Source: [Pasteurella] mairii
GTDB taxonomy: Bacteria; Pseudomonadota; Gammaproteobacteria; Enterobacterales; Pasteurellaceae
Length of the DNA: 64,000 bases
Direction of reading: 5' to 3'
Assembly (NCBI GenBank): GCA_900454475.1
Contig: UGSS01000002.1
Location: 949,605 to 1,013,604, forward strand
In this document: piece by piece, positions 46,383 through 53,125 of the stretch
How the letters are laid out: every line of letters starts with the position of its first letter
Position numbering within the stretch: position 1 is the first letter of the stretch
The notes under the pieces: model-generated
What the model was told of the DNA's origin: nothing
Seen by the model: the letters and a program-made list of their open reading frames with translations, nothing else
The model's database searches: none
Made by a program: the position numbers and the translations under genes

Positions 46383-46402
46383 AAAAAACCGCTTTGCAGC
46401 GG
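46383..46402 (-). terminator. Terminator after the ASCH gene
   Basis: CCGCT (46389-46393) pairs with AGCGG (46398-46402), followed by a six-T run on the minus strand. Confidence 0.75.
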
Positions 46403-46413
46403 CTCAATTTAAC

Positions 46414-46899
46414 TTACTCATATTCAAGAATTAAACTACCTTTATTTGGTTTAGCGTCGGGTGCAAATGCTTTACACCGTTTCAACCATTCATTAGTAGT
46501 TAATACCGGAATAATCTTCTCATCATCGACTTCAAAAAGGCGGAGTTTACCAAACACCTTTTCAAAACGAACCGGTACCGGATTTTCTAACACCCAAGCA
46601 TATTGGTTAGAAATATCAAAATCATCTTCTAAAAATGCACCTTCTCGATCTGCTTCAGTCAGTGTGCGTACATCAACTAAATCAACCATACAAAACGACA
46701 CACCATAAGGCATTAAAAGCACGTTGCCAAATTCTTCTACAAAATCTTCAGCCACCTCAAAAAAATAATTCTTTTCACTTTGAGAAGAACAAATCAATAA
46801 CTTGCCACGATAATCAGTTCGCCAACTACGTACCTCTATCGTTTTTTCACCGCTTGCGACCAAATATGCCCACGGTTGTCTTAAAGACAACGCTTTCAT
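46414..46899 (-). CDS. ASCH domain protein
   Basis: A 161-residue protein with an ASCH (PUA-like) domain: MKALSLRQPWAYLVASGEKTIEVRSWRTDYRGKLLICSS is the typical start, with the GEKTIEVRSW motif. ASCH proteins bind RNA or modified nucleotides; one member is an amidohydrolase acting on N4-acetylcytidine. In phages they often lie with modification genes, as here. Its promoter is one half of a symmetric element shared with the plus-strand gene at 47042. Confidence 0.85.
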   Translation of the reverse strand: MKALSLRQPWAYLVASGEKTIEVRSWRTDYRGKLLICSSQSEKNYFFEVAEDFVEEFGNVLLMPYGVSFCMVDLVDVRTLTEADREGAFLEDDFDISNQYAWVLENPVPVRFEKVFGKLRLFEVDDEKIIPVLTTNEWLKRCKAFAPDAKPNKGSLILEYE

Positions 46900-46932
46900 T
46901 AAATCACCTCACTAAAAATAAAAAGTAAAATT

Positions 46933-46977
46933 ATTATAGTAAAATATGTTGCAATACGCAACACAATTTACTATAAT
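46933..46977. promoter_or_regulatory. Symmetric divergent promoter pair
   Basis: To the right, TTGCAA (46949-46954) and TATAAT (46972-46977) are 17 bp apart. To the left, TTGCGT (46961-46956) and TATAAT (46938-46933) are also 17 bp apart. The whole element is an inverted repeat: ATTATTATAGTAAA on one side, TTTACTATAATAAT on the other, with GTTGC/GCAAC in the centre. One regulator at the centre could silence both. Confidence 0.75.
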
Positions 46978-47041
46978 AATCATATCAACAAGCAACACTG
47001 CTTATTAGATTTTCAAAATACCTAAATTAGGAGATTAAATT

Positions 47042-47431
47042 ATGTCAGTAATGATCTGTAATGATGAAATTTTTGCAACTATCGCAATGTACGCTAAAAA
47101 CCACGATATTTCTTTTTGGCACAATGGCAAATACTTCTCTACAAGAGATTTTAGCCGACAAGAAATTGCGAATTTTCTCTATCTTCAAAATGCTAAAGCC
47201 TACGCAGCGAATTACAACGAAGATAAAGAAATTACACAACACAATGTCAAATTAAGCGCGCAAAGCTGTTCAGCCATTCAACTCTTTAAATATTGCGATT
47301 GTTTAGAATATCAAATTTGTGATAACCGAAGCGCAGACTGCCAACTTTGCAGAACATTGCTAGAAAAATTAAAACACGAAGCAATCAGAAGCTCACAAGA
47401 ATATATCGAAGCAAAATGGAACATTCACTAA
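47042..47431 (+). CDS. Prophage protein of unknown function with cysteine cluster
   Basis: A 129-residue protein with AGGAG before ATG. Cysteines cluster in the C-terminal half (YCDCLEYQICDNRSADCQLC), which may bind metal. It is transcribed from the symmetric divergent promoter, opposite to the late genes, and overlaps the next gene by 16 bp. No family recognised. Confidence 0.65.
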   Translation: MSVMICNDEIFATIAMYAKNHDISFWHNGKYFSTRDFSRQEIANFLYLQNAKAYAANYNEDKEITQHNVKLSAQSCSAIQLFKYCDCLEYQICDNRSADCQLCRTLLEKLKHEAIRSSQEYIEAKWNIH

Positions 47432-47673
47432 AACCAAACGCACAGAAATTTCATAACCCTAGCCGCGAATATATCTCGTGGCTTTTGACTGAAATTCAAA
47501 CTTATTTATCTATGAGTGAAATAGCTCGCCGATTAGGAGTGAATAGAAGCTCTATTTACAATTATTTACGAGACGAAACCGATCAGCGGTTTACGCCTTG
47601 CCCTTACGCAATTCAATTTGCACTTGAGGAGTTAGCAAATAATTTAAAAAATACGGATAAAAGTAGCAAATAG
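47416..47673 (+). CDS. Helix-turn-helix protein
   Basis: An 85-residue DNA-binding protein. The ATG at 47416 (MEHSLKPNAQ) is preferred over an open frame extending further upstream inside the neighbouring gene. The helix-turn-helix is MSEIARRLGVNRSSIYNYLRDETDQ. It could regulate the symmetric promoter in front of its operon; this is an inference. Confidence 0.7.
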   Translation: MEHSLKPNAQKFHNPSREYISWLLTEIQTYLSMSEIARRLGVNRSSIYNYLRDETDQRFTPCPYAIQFALEELANNLKNTDKSSK

Positions 47674-47750
47674 GCAAAAACCTAAATGTTTTTTCGGTGA
47701 TTTTCGATATAAAACCAAAACAATACGCAAATCATGTAGCATTCACTTTA

Positions 47751-47789
47751 CAAAAAGAAAACCGCAATGTGCTAAGCAGTGATTGCGGT
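47751..47789 (-). terminator. Terminator at the end of the lysis-side operon
   Basis: ACCGCAAT (47761-47768) pairs with ATTGCGGT (47782-47789), then a T-rich tail on the minus strand. Confidence 0.8.
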
Positions 47790-47805
47790 CATATTTCTTT
47801 ATAAA

Positions 47806-48183
47806 TTAAATTGAAAAGACGGTTTTGCCTTGCTCATTCGTCACATAAATATGGTCATTAGGATAAATAAAGGTAAATTCAGTACCGCATAACTCCTCAA
47901 TTTCTCGATTATCCAAGCAATCAGTTAACACACCAATTGCCAAGCCATCAGTTGGCTTATCTCTGTGGTAGCATTCCAATTCTTCTGCATCTAGGATTTC
48001 TGTACCATCTTCATTTGAGTAAGTTTCGGGCGTCCAAAGCACTACAGATGGATCGCCAATACCACACTTAGCAGCTAATTCCATCGCAAGCTCTAAGTTA
48101 CTTGAGCCAATACCATGAAAAGTAAATGATTCAGCTGAATAGACTGTTGTCATTCCTTCAATTTCTGTTTTAATGGTTAACAT
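47806..48183 (-). CDS. Prophage protein of unknown function
   Basis: A 125-residue acidic protein. The ATG at 48183 (MLTIKTEIEG) has AGGAGA in front. Many Glu/Asp and four cysteines, no signal peptide or membrane segment. It lies between the lysis genes and the divergent region and has its own terminator. Function unknown. Confidence 0.6.
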   Translation of the reverse strand: MLTIKTEIEGMTTVYSAESFTFHGIGSSNLELAMELAAKCGIGDPSVVLWTPETYSNEDGTEILDAEELECYHRDKPTDGLAIGVLTDCLDNREIEELCGTEFTFIYPNDHIYVTNEQGKTVFSI

Positions 48184-48307
48184 TTTTTCTCCTGTTTCTG
48201 TTGTTGGTTTCATTATCTTAAATTTGCCTTACATATAAACTTTAAAAAAACAAAAAAACCAAGAAAATCAAATGGTCATTAAATTAACGCTTCTAAAATA
48301 AATTTAA

Positions 48308-48595
48308 TTAAGTACCAAACTTATCTTGAAATTGAGCTTTATTTTTCTGCCACTCAATAATCCCCTTAACTCGACTGGCACACACATCACGCTCGCTCAT
48401 CACTTGGCGCAAGAAAACTACCGCCTCCCCATAGGTTTTACCGGTAAATAAAGATTGATCACATGGAATGGTATAGGCTTGTGGCGGAAACCAATAAATG
48501 GATTTAGTTTGACTGCAACCGCTTAATAACATCATCAGGAAGACGAGTGTCAAAACAACGGTTATCTTTAATCGTTTTATAAATGATTTTAACAT
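48308..48595 (-). CDS. Outer-membrane spanin lipoprotein (Rz1-like)
   Basis: A 95-residue lipoprotein with the lipobox LLSGC after a hydrophobic stretch; the ATG at 48595 is preferred (a shorter start at MMLLSGC is possible). It begins inside the Rz gene in another frame, the classic Rz/Rz1 nesting, though its mature part is longer than lambda Rz1. With Rz it disrupts the outer membrane at lysis. Confidence 0.78.
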   Translation of the reverse strand: MLKSFIKRLKITVVLTLVFLMMLLSGCSQTKSIYWFPPQAYTIPCDQSLFTGKTYGEAVVFLRQVMSERDVCASRVKGIIEWQKNKAQFQDKFGT

Positions 48596-48833
48596 CCTCA
48601 CTGGCTTTCCCTCTTTCCAACTGCTCCAGAGCACGTTGCTTTTGCATGGCTTCTCGCTCTTGCACCATCTGAACATACAACTGTGAAATCACCTGTTCAT
48701 TTTGCTTAATGGTTTGGACTTGTGCTTGGTTTTCGGCTTTCAAGCGACTTATCTTCTGTGACTGGTACCATAACCCGAAACACAAGCCCAAAATCACGAG
48801 CAATGCCACTGTCCACAATTTCGATCTAAGCAT
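48504..48833 (-). CDS. Inner-membrane spanin (Rz-like)
   Basis: A 109-residue protein with one N-terminal transmembrane helix (LWTVALLVILGLCFGLWY) and a long periplasmic coiled coil (ISRLKAENQAQVQTIKQNEQVISQL). The ATG at 48833 overlaps the lysozyme stop; the upstream TTG is less likely. Acts after the lysozyme to fuse inner and outer membranes. Confidence 0.82.
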   Translation of the reverse strand: MLRSKLWTVALLVILGLCFGLWYQSQKISRLKAENQAQVQTIKQNEQVISQLYVQMVQEREAMQKQRALEQLERGKASEDVKIIYKTIKDNRCFDTRLPDDVIKRLQSN

Positions 48834-49278
48834 AAACACCCCGATCAAACAACGCTTTCTCTCTTTTCCGTCGTCTCAACAATACCGGACGACCGCCCGC
48901 GTATTTCCACGCCAAAATCTGCTCGCTGGCGCCTTGATAATCACCTTGATTTAATTTCTTAAGCAACGTAGATTTTAAAAATGCCCCCTCGCCAATATTG
49001 AACGCCAAGCTGACCAACGCATCAAACTGATGTTGTGACAGTGGCAAAACTACCTCATTATTGACCGCCCTTTCAAACCGTCTTAAATCTGACATTAAAA
49101 TTTCCCGAGATTTCTCTTGTGAAATCCGCATCCCCTCACAAACCCGCTTCTCATCCACCCACCCCGTATGCCCCACACCAATGGTCCAAATCCCAACGAC
49201 ATCCTGATAAGCACATAGACGCTCCCCTTCCTCACGAACCAAGAAATCAATCCCTTGCTTACTCATATTCATTGTCAT
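48826..49278 (-). CDS. Endolysin, GH24 lysozyme
   Basis: A 150-residue T4-type lysozyme that cuts peptidoglycan. The catalytic triad Glu17, Asp26 and Thr32 is visible in REEGERLCAYQDVVGIWTIG. There is no signal peptide or anchor, so it needs the holin. It starts within the last codons of the holin gene. Confidence 0.92.
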   Translation of the reverse strand: MTMNMSKQGIDFLVREEGERLCAYQDVVGIWTIGVGHTGWVDEKRVCEGMRISQEKSREILMSDLRRFERAVNNEVVLPLSQHQFDALVSLAFNIGEGAFLKSTLLKKLNQGDYQGASEQILAWKYAGGRPVLLRRRKREKALFDRGVYA

Positions 49279-49603
49279 TACCCATACTTTTACGATTAAT
49301 GAATTTAAAAAGAAACTCCCTCAACTTCTCCGTGCCAACAAAACCAATCATCGTCCCAGCAAAGCTCGAAAATTCAGTATGTCCCACAAGATGGGCAAGC
49401 AAAGGCACGATAGTCCCCGCAATCGACGCACAAATTGCCGCATCTAATAAAACATATTTAATCGCACGCTTCTGCCGCATAAAGCCCGCACGTAACAACG
49501 ACATCACAATAGCGGCGATCGCACTATTTAAGGGCTGTATCCCAATATTGGTTGTCACCCAATTCCATATCAGCGTCCAAATATCGTATTGATTATTCGG
49601 CAT
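49259..49603 (-). CDS. Holin (lambda-family phage holin)
   Basis: A 114-residue membrane protein with about three hydrophobic helices. The ATG at 49603 (MPNNQYDIW) has GGAGGT in front; an extended start upstream is less likely. WNWVTTNIGIQPLNSAIAAIVMSLLRAGF is typical of this holin family. It forms the membrane hole that releases the lysozyme. Order holin-lysozyme-Rz-Rz1 is canonical. Confidence 0.85.
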   Translation of the reverse strand: MPNNQYDIWTLIWNWVTTNIGIQPLNSAIAAIVMSLLRAGFMRQKRAIKYVLLDAAICASIAGTIVPLLAHLVGHTEFSSFAGTMIGFVGTEKLREFLFKFINRKSMGNDNEYE

Positions 49604-49668
49604 TCCTACCTCCTCACCTCCATTTTGAGGCAATAAAAAAGCCCCGATTGTTACCGTGGGCGTATAAT

Positions 49669-49723
49669 AAATAAACTTTTTTGTTTATTTTTACTTGACA
49701 AAATAAACATTTTTGCTTACAAT
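49669..49723 (+). promoter_or_regulatory. Promoter and operator of hicAB copy 1
   Basis: TTGACA (49695-49700) and TACAAT (49718-49723) with a 17-bp spacer. A perfect inverted repeat AAATAAAC/GTTTATTT lies at 49669-49690, and a third copy of AAATAAAC lies in the spacer at 49701-49708, which suggests cooperative HicB binding. Confidence 0.75.
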
Positions 49724-49752
49724 AAAACCATCTTAAAACGAACGGAGGGTAA

Positions 49753-49929
49753 ATGAAACAAAGTGAGTTTTTAAGATGGCTGAAAGCTCAAGGCGTAGAG
49801 GTTCAAGATGGCTCAAAGCATATCAAGCTCTACTACCTAAATAATCAATCAACAATGCCAAGACAACCGTCAAAGGAAATCAAAAAAGGTACTGCTGAAA
49901 GCATTAAAAAGCAATTAGGTCTAAAATAA
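49753..49929 (+). CDS. hicA: HicA toxin, copy 1
   Basis: A 58-residue mRNA interferase with double-stranded RNA-binding fold. It reads MKQSEFLRWLKAQGVEVQDG, nearly the E. coli HicA start, and has the catalytic histidine in GSKHIKL. The frame is too short for many gene finders. hicB follows after 40 bp; together they form a type II toxin-antitoxin pair. Confidence 0.93.
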   Translation: MKQSEFLRWLKAQGVEVQDGSKHIKLYYLNNQSTMPRQPSKEIKKGTAESIKKQLGLK

Positions 49930-49969
49930 ACCATCTCCCCGAAAGGGGAGATTTTTAAGGGAGTAATAT

Positions 49970-50383
49970 ATGAAATATCCAGCGAAATTTGACCCTGAAG
50001 ATGGCGGTTTTAATGTCACCTTTAGAGATATTCCGGAAGCTATTACTTGTGGTGATGATTATCAAGATGCCCTAAATATGGCTACAGATGCATTAATCAC
50101 CGCTATGGAGTTTTACTTTGAAGACCATCGCACTGTCCCTCTACCAAGTAAAGCAGAAAAAGACGAGGTCTTAATTGAATTACCGGATAGTATCTTTGCT
50201 AAAGTCTTATTGTTAAATGAGATGATTTCACAAAATATTTCAAATGCAGAACTTGCAAGACGCATTGATGTTAAACCTCAAGAAGTACAGCGCATTACTA
50301 ACCTAGGACATAGCACTAAGATTGATACAATCAGCCGCGCCTTGTCCGCATTAGGCAAACAATTACAACTTTCAGTCGTTTAA
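49970..50383 (+). CDS. hicB: HicB antitoxin, copy 1
   Basis: A 137-residue antitoxin, close to E. coli HicB. An N-terminal degraded RNase H-like fold (DPEDGGFNVTFRDIPEAITCGDD) binds the toxin, and a C-terminal helix-turn-helix (NAELARRIDVKPQEVQRITNLGHSTKI) binds the operator. Confidence 0.93.
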   Translation: MKYPAKFDPEDGGFNVTFRDIPEAITCGDDYQDALNMATDALITAMEFYFEDHRTVPLPSKAEKDEVLIELPDSIFAKVLLLNEMISQNISNAELARRIDVKPQEVQRITNLGHSTKIDTISRALSALGKQLQLSVV

Positions 50384-50386
50384 ATA

Positions 50387-50416
50387 AAAAGCACGGTTTA
50401 CCCTCCCCGTGCTTTT
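50387..50416 (+). terminator. Terminator of hicAB copy 1
   Basis: AAAAGCACGG (50387-50396) and CCGTGCTTTT (50407-50416) form a strong hairpin ending in Ts. Confidence 0.85.
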
Positions 50417-50573
50417 AACATTGCCCAACAAAAAAAAACCGACCGTTTCCGATCAGGGTTGTTAAAAAATCAATTCATGCGCTTTAGATACAAAAACCGC
50501 ACCATAACATAAATCATACACTTTACTGGTACCACTTTCAAGTTTTTTTAGTGCGGTCATTTTTTGTTAAGTT

Positions 50574-51191
50574 TTAAAATTTAGCTAAACGTTTTAGCTT
50601 CGTCGGCAGTTGTCGGCTTAGTCGTTGAACAATGTCCGCGGTGTCTTTTAAGTTTTGATAACAGAGCGTTTGGTTGAACACCACACTGTTTTCGGTGTGC
50701 GTACTGCCGAAACGCTCTAATCCTAATGCACGGATTAAATAGCGTACACTTTCTTCAAAACGAGTGAATTGTAGCCACACAGAAACTAATTTGCGCCATT
50801 CGCTGACTTTCAACTCAACGGTCATTGTGGGTTCCGGCTCTGGCAAAGCAAGTTGTTGCGGCAAGCATTGTTGTTTGTGCATATTTAAAAATGCTCGTAG
50901 AACAATTAAATGAAATTTAGGGCTAATCCACATTGCGTAGGCTAAAACTAATTCTTCGCAAGCCCATGTACCTTTATTTTGCCCTGTGCGGAATGATTTC
51001 GTTGATGTGCAGATCTGCACATCAGAATTTTCACTCTCAATCTCGGTGATTAAATCTTTTGTTGTATCAAGGCGAATAAAGAAGGTTGGACGGTGTTTCT
51101 CTTCTCCGCCACTGGCAGAATGAAGATCGTTTAAAGAATAAAGATCATTAAATTTACGAATTGAAGTTTTTAGAATGGTTAAATTTGACAT
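50574..51191 (-). CDS. KilA-N domain antirepressor-type protein
   Basis: A 205-residue protein with an N-terminal KilA-N DNA-binding domain (YSLNDLHSASGGEEKHRPTFFIRL, then GTWACEELVLAYAMWISPKFHLIVLRAF). The C-terminal part is unlike KilAC. Proteins of this type act as antirepressors in P1-like immunity loci. Two C4-like antisense RNA elements precede it on the same strand, exactly the P1/P7 c4-ant layout. A hairpin CCCTAA/TTAGGG lies just upstream of its ribosome-binding site. Confidence 0.85.
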   Translation of the reverse strand: MSNLTILKTSIRKFNDLYSLNDLHSASGGEEKHRPTFFIRLDTTKDLITEIESENSDVQICTSTKSFRTGQNKGTWACEELVLAYAMWISPKFHLIVLRAFLNMHKQQCLPQQLALPEPEPTMTVELKVSEWRKLVSVWLQFTRFEESVRYLIRALGLERFGSTHTENSVVFNQTLCYQNLKDTADIVQRLSRQLPTKLKRLAKF

Positions 51192-51237
51192 AGCTTAAGT
51201 TTCCTTTTGAGAGATTTCCCTAATTTTGAGTTAGGGC

Positions 51238-51318
51238 GTTCGAGAGCTCAAAACTAGCTTAAGCAAATCTAGCGGACTTATTCCCCTTACGGGTATTGTA
51301 TTAGTCGCACTCTCGAAC
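51238..51318 (-). ncRNA. C4-like antisense RNA, copy 1
   Basis: The minus-strand RNA is closed by GUUCGAGAG/CUCUCGAAC (51318-51310 with 51246-51238). Inside is a hairpin CCCGUAAGGGG with a GUAA (GNRA) loop within an AAUACAAUA/GAAUAAG context, and a variable arm with GCUUAAG. That heptamer is complementary to the region just before the KilA-N start (51199-51193). GNRA loops form only on this strand, fixing the orientation. Confidence 0.65.
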
Positions 51319-51446
51319 ATTGATAAATTTTAGGTACAAAAAAATCACATTAACGCAGTGAAAAAGCGTGCTTAAGAAAAAGGCTTTTGAGACCTTGGAT
51401 CAATATTAATGAAATAACTGATTATTGTCAATAATCCAAATAAGGT

Positions 51447-51526
51447 GCCGAGAGGTTCGAAAACCGTCACAAGATCGGTCGGGATTATTCCCCTTTCGGG
51501 TATTGTATTCTCCGCCCTCTCGGCAT
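51447..51526 (-). ncRNA. C4-like antisense RNA, copy 2
   Basis: The same fold as copy 1: a ten-base-pair closing stem UGCCGAGAGG/CCUCUCGGCA (51447-51456 with 51517-51526), the conserved AAUACAAUACCC-GAAA-GGGGAAUAAU core with a GNRA loop, and a different variable arm (CCGAUCUUGUGACGG). Paired positions and the loop N base differ between copies while structure is kept, which argues for functional RNA. Confidence 0.65.
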
Positions 51527-51580
51527 AGATTGTAATATGCAAAAATTCTTTGAGAGAAAAAGAACGTAAATTTTGTGCAT

Positions 51581-51642
51581 AAAAAAACCGCTATACTGTC
51601 GGGTGCGGGCTTCCGCTTGTGATTTAAGGTTTCGACGCCTAT
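51581..51642 (-). ncRNA. Short terminated leader RNA upstream of the C4-like elements
   Basis: From the promoter at 51649-51677 a transcript would start near 51642 and end at a hairpin with CCGC/GCGG (51608-51605, 51591-51588) and seven Us. The same CCGC can also pair with an upstream GCGG at 51616-51613, so terminator and antiterminator folds compete. It resembles in position the IsrK RNA of Salmonella Gifsy prophages. Confidence 0.5.
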
Positions 51643-51648
51643 AGGAAA

Positions 51649-51677
51649 ATACTACTACTCAAGTTTTGAATTGTCAA
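51649..51677 (-). promoter_or_regulatory. Promoter of the C4/KilA-N operon
   Basis: On the minus strand TTGACA (51677-51672) and TAGTAT (51654-51649) are 17 bp apart. Confidence 0.65.
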
Positions 51678-51680
51678 ATG

Positions 51681-51707
51681 AAAAACCATCGCAAAAACGA
51701 TGGTTTC
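51681..51707. terminator. Bidirectional hairpin separating the C4 operon from cassette C
   Basis: AAACCATCG (51683-51691) pairs with CGATGGTTT (51698-51706) between two divergent promoters; it lies upstream of both and may insulate them. Confidence 0.6.
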
Positions 51708-51717
51708 TAAATAACAC

Positions 51718-51746
51718 TTGATATGTATGTAAACATACATTATAAT
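51718..51746 (+). promoter_or_regulatory. Promoter and operator of cassette C
   Basis: TTGATA (51718-51723) and TATAAT (51741-51746) with a 17-bp spacer. The spacer is filled by a palindrome ATGTATGT-AA-ACATACAT (51723-51740), a probable operator for the ribbon-helix-helix protein. The leader has a GTGAGG/CCTCAC hairpin at 51798-51815. Confidence 0.75.
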
Positions 51747-51834
51747 GATCTTGCTTTCAACAGAAGAACCCTGAGAAAGTTAAGGTTGAAAGCGAGTGTG
51801 AGGCTTAATCCTCACGCTTGAAGAGGAAATAAAA

Positions 51835-51894
51835 ATGTTAATTCGCATTTTCCTTGTTATCCTGTTACTTAGTTTCAGCCTACCCGCGTACTAA
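51835..51894 (+). CDS. Ibs-like hydrophobic peptide, cassette C
   Basis: A 19-codon frame preceded by GAGGAAATAAAA encodes MLIRIFLVILLLSFSLPAY. Length, the Ile/Leu/Val run and the final Ala-Tyr match E. coli Ibs toxins closely. A strong hairpin AACTGGG/CCCAGTT (51908-51933) follows, then an antisense promoter. Toxic action at the membrane is inferred from the family. Confidence 0.7.
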   Translation: MLIRIFLVILLLSFSLPAY

Positions 51895-51947
51895 TTAACT
51901 GATAACAAACTGGGTGGGGAAACCCGCCCAGTTCTTCAATCCTTTCC

Positions 51948-51976
51948 ATCATAGGATTTTATTATGGTAATGTCAA
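51948..51976 (-). promoter_or_regulatory. Antisense promoter of cassette C
   Basis: On the minus strand TTGACA (51976-51971, perfect) and TATGAT (51953-51948) are 17 bp apart. The transcript would start near 51941 and run through the hairpin and the peptide frame. The -35 box lies within the start of the ribbon-helix-helix gene. Confidence 0.65.
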
Positions 51977-52143
51977 GGGCTGAAATTAACGCCAAAAGTG
52001 AAGCAAAACGAGGAATTGTGACGAAGTCGTTTAAAATTCATCGTAGCGTATCAGAAGAAATAGATCGTCTTTCTATTGAGCTAGGTATATCAAAAGGCAA
52101 GGTACTAGAAGAAGCGATTAGCTATTTTGCTAAAAATAAATAA
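51964..52143 (+). CDS. Ribbon-helix-helix DNA-binding protein, cassette C
   Basis: A 59-residue protein: MVMSRAEINAKSEAKRGIVT at the start, then KSFKIHRSVSEEIDRLSIELGISKGKVLEEAISYF as strand and two helices. The N-terminus (RAEINA-S--KRG) matches the cassette B protein; the rest is more diverged. A second ATG two codons on is an alternative start. Confidence 0.72.
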   Translation: MVMSRAEINAKSEAKRGIVTKSFKIHRSVSEEIDRLSIELGISKGKVLEEAISYFAKNK

Positions 52144-52144
52144 T

Positions 52145-52175
52145 AAAAAAAGCCTGTCATGTAAACAGGCTTTTT
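52145..52175. terminator. Bidirectional terminator
   Basis: AAAAAGCCTG (52147-52156) and CAGGCTTTTT (52166-52175) form a hairpin with A/T tails between convergent genes. Confidence 0.85.
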
Positions 52176-52180
52176 AACTA

Positions 52181-52531
52181 TTAAGCAAAAAACAACACAT
52201 CTCCCCGCAACAAATACCCTTTTAAAAAATTTTCAGCTTGCCGCAGCAAATTTTGTCTTTTCCTATCGCTAATATGTTTAATTCTACAAATATCAACATG
52301 ATCGTAACGTTCGACATAGGTCAACATAAACACATGAAACTGATCAAAATTGATTTTTTTCATCAAAAGCAAACCGCCATCAATCACCATCCCCTCATCA
52401 TCACTTAACGGATCTAAAAATGGCTTAGTTCTTTCCGCGCCTTTAATACCACAAGTTGCCACCGGATAATCCATTTCCAAACGGGATTTCCCCCAATACC
52501 CAAACCGTCTAAATTTCGCTTTAAAATTCAT
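52181..52531 (-). CDS. Putative antitermination protein Q-like (DUF1133-like)
   Basis: A 116-residue basic protein between ninG and the lysis region, where lambdoid phages keep Q, the late antiterminator. It starts MNFKAKFRRFGYWGKSRLEMDYP and has a helix-turn-helix-like C-terminal part (HISDRKRQNLLRQAENFLKGYL). Family name from pattern recall. Its start is directly after the ninG stop. If it is Q, it would let RNA polymerase pass the many terminators of the late operon. Confidence 0.6.
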   Translation of the reverse strand: MNFKAKFRRFGYWGKSRLEMDYPVATCGIKGAERTKPFLDPLSDDEGMVIDGGLLLMKKINFDQFHVFMLTYVERYDHVDICRIKHISDRKRQNLLRQAENFLKGYLLRGDVLFFA

Positions 52532-53113
52532 TCAAAACAACCCCTTGCGCTTTTCCAACAACTTACATTTCTTATTAAAAATTTGCTTAATTCGCCTCAA
52601 ATCCTCCTTGGAATAATGCCTTGCCCGCTGGTCTTTCTCGATTGCTTCCACTTTCTCTACACCTAATCTCTCAATCAACCCCAGCCGAAATTGCTGATAA
52701 TTTCCGCCGAAATAACGGTTACAACGTTTACACTGACCCGCAATATTCAACGTATAAAAACGCAAATGTGGCGCACTTCCCCGACTGCGATAATGCCCCG
52801 CATCAAATCCCCCACCAAACCCCTCACGCACCAACGGAACCCCGCAAGAAATACAAGTTTTACCCTCATCTCGCAACCGAATATATTTATTCACCGCCGC
52901 TTGCGCCTCTTGGGTTAAAGCATTTAGCGTTTTATTTTCCTCCTTAAATGCTTTCTTACGCTTATTATTTGCTTTTTGCTCTGCTTCCGCCTTACTCTGC
53001 TTGGCGAAGATCAAGGCGCACTCCATAGAACAACACTTCTGCAAACTGTTTCTAGGCGTAAATTCATTTTCGCAAATCTTACATTTTTTTGACCGCACTT
53101 TATTCAACATCAT
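52532..53113 (-). CDS. ninG: Recombination protein NinG (Rap-like)
   Basis: A 193-residue structure-specific endonuclease family protein. Zinc-binding cysteines appear at the N-terminus (CKICENEF...CCSMEC), and the core motif is CISCGVPLVREGFGGGFDAGHYRSRGSAPHLRF. It resolves recombination intermediates. An uptake signal lies in its 5' end. Confidence 0.92.
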   Translation of the reverse strand: MMLNKVRSKKCKICENEFTPRNSLQKCCSMECALIFAKQSKAEAEQKANNKRKKAFKEENKTLNALTQEAQAAVNKYIRLRDEGKTCISCGVPLVREGFGGGFDAGHYRSRGSAPHLRFYTLNIAGQCKRCNRYFGGNYQQFRLGLIERLGVEKVEAIEKDQRARHYSKEDLRRIKQIFNKKCKLLEKRKGLF

Positions 53114-53125
53114 TTCCTTTTCTAC

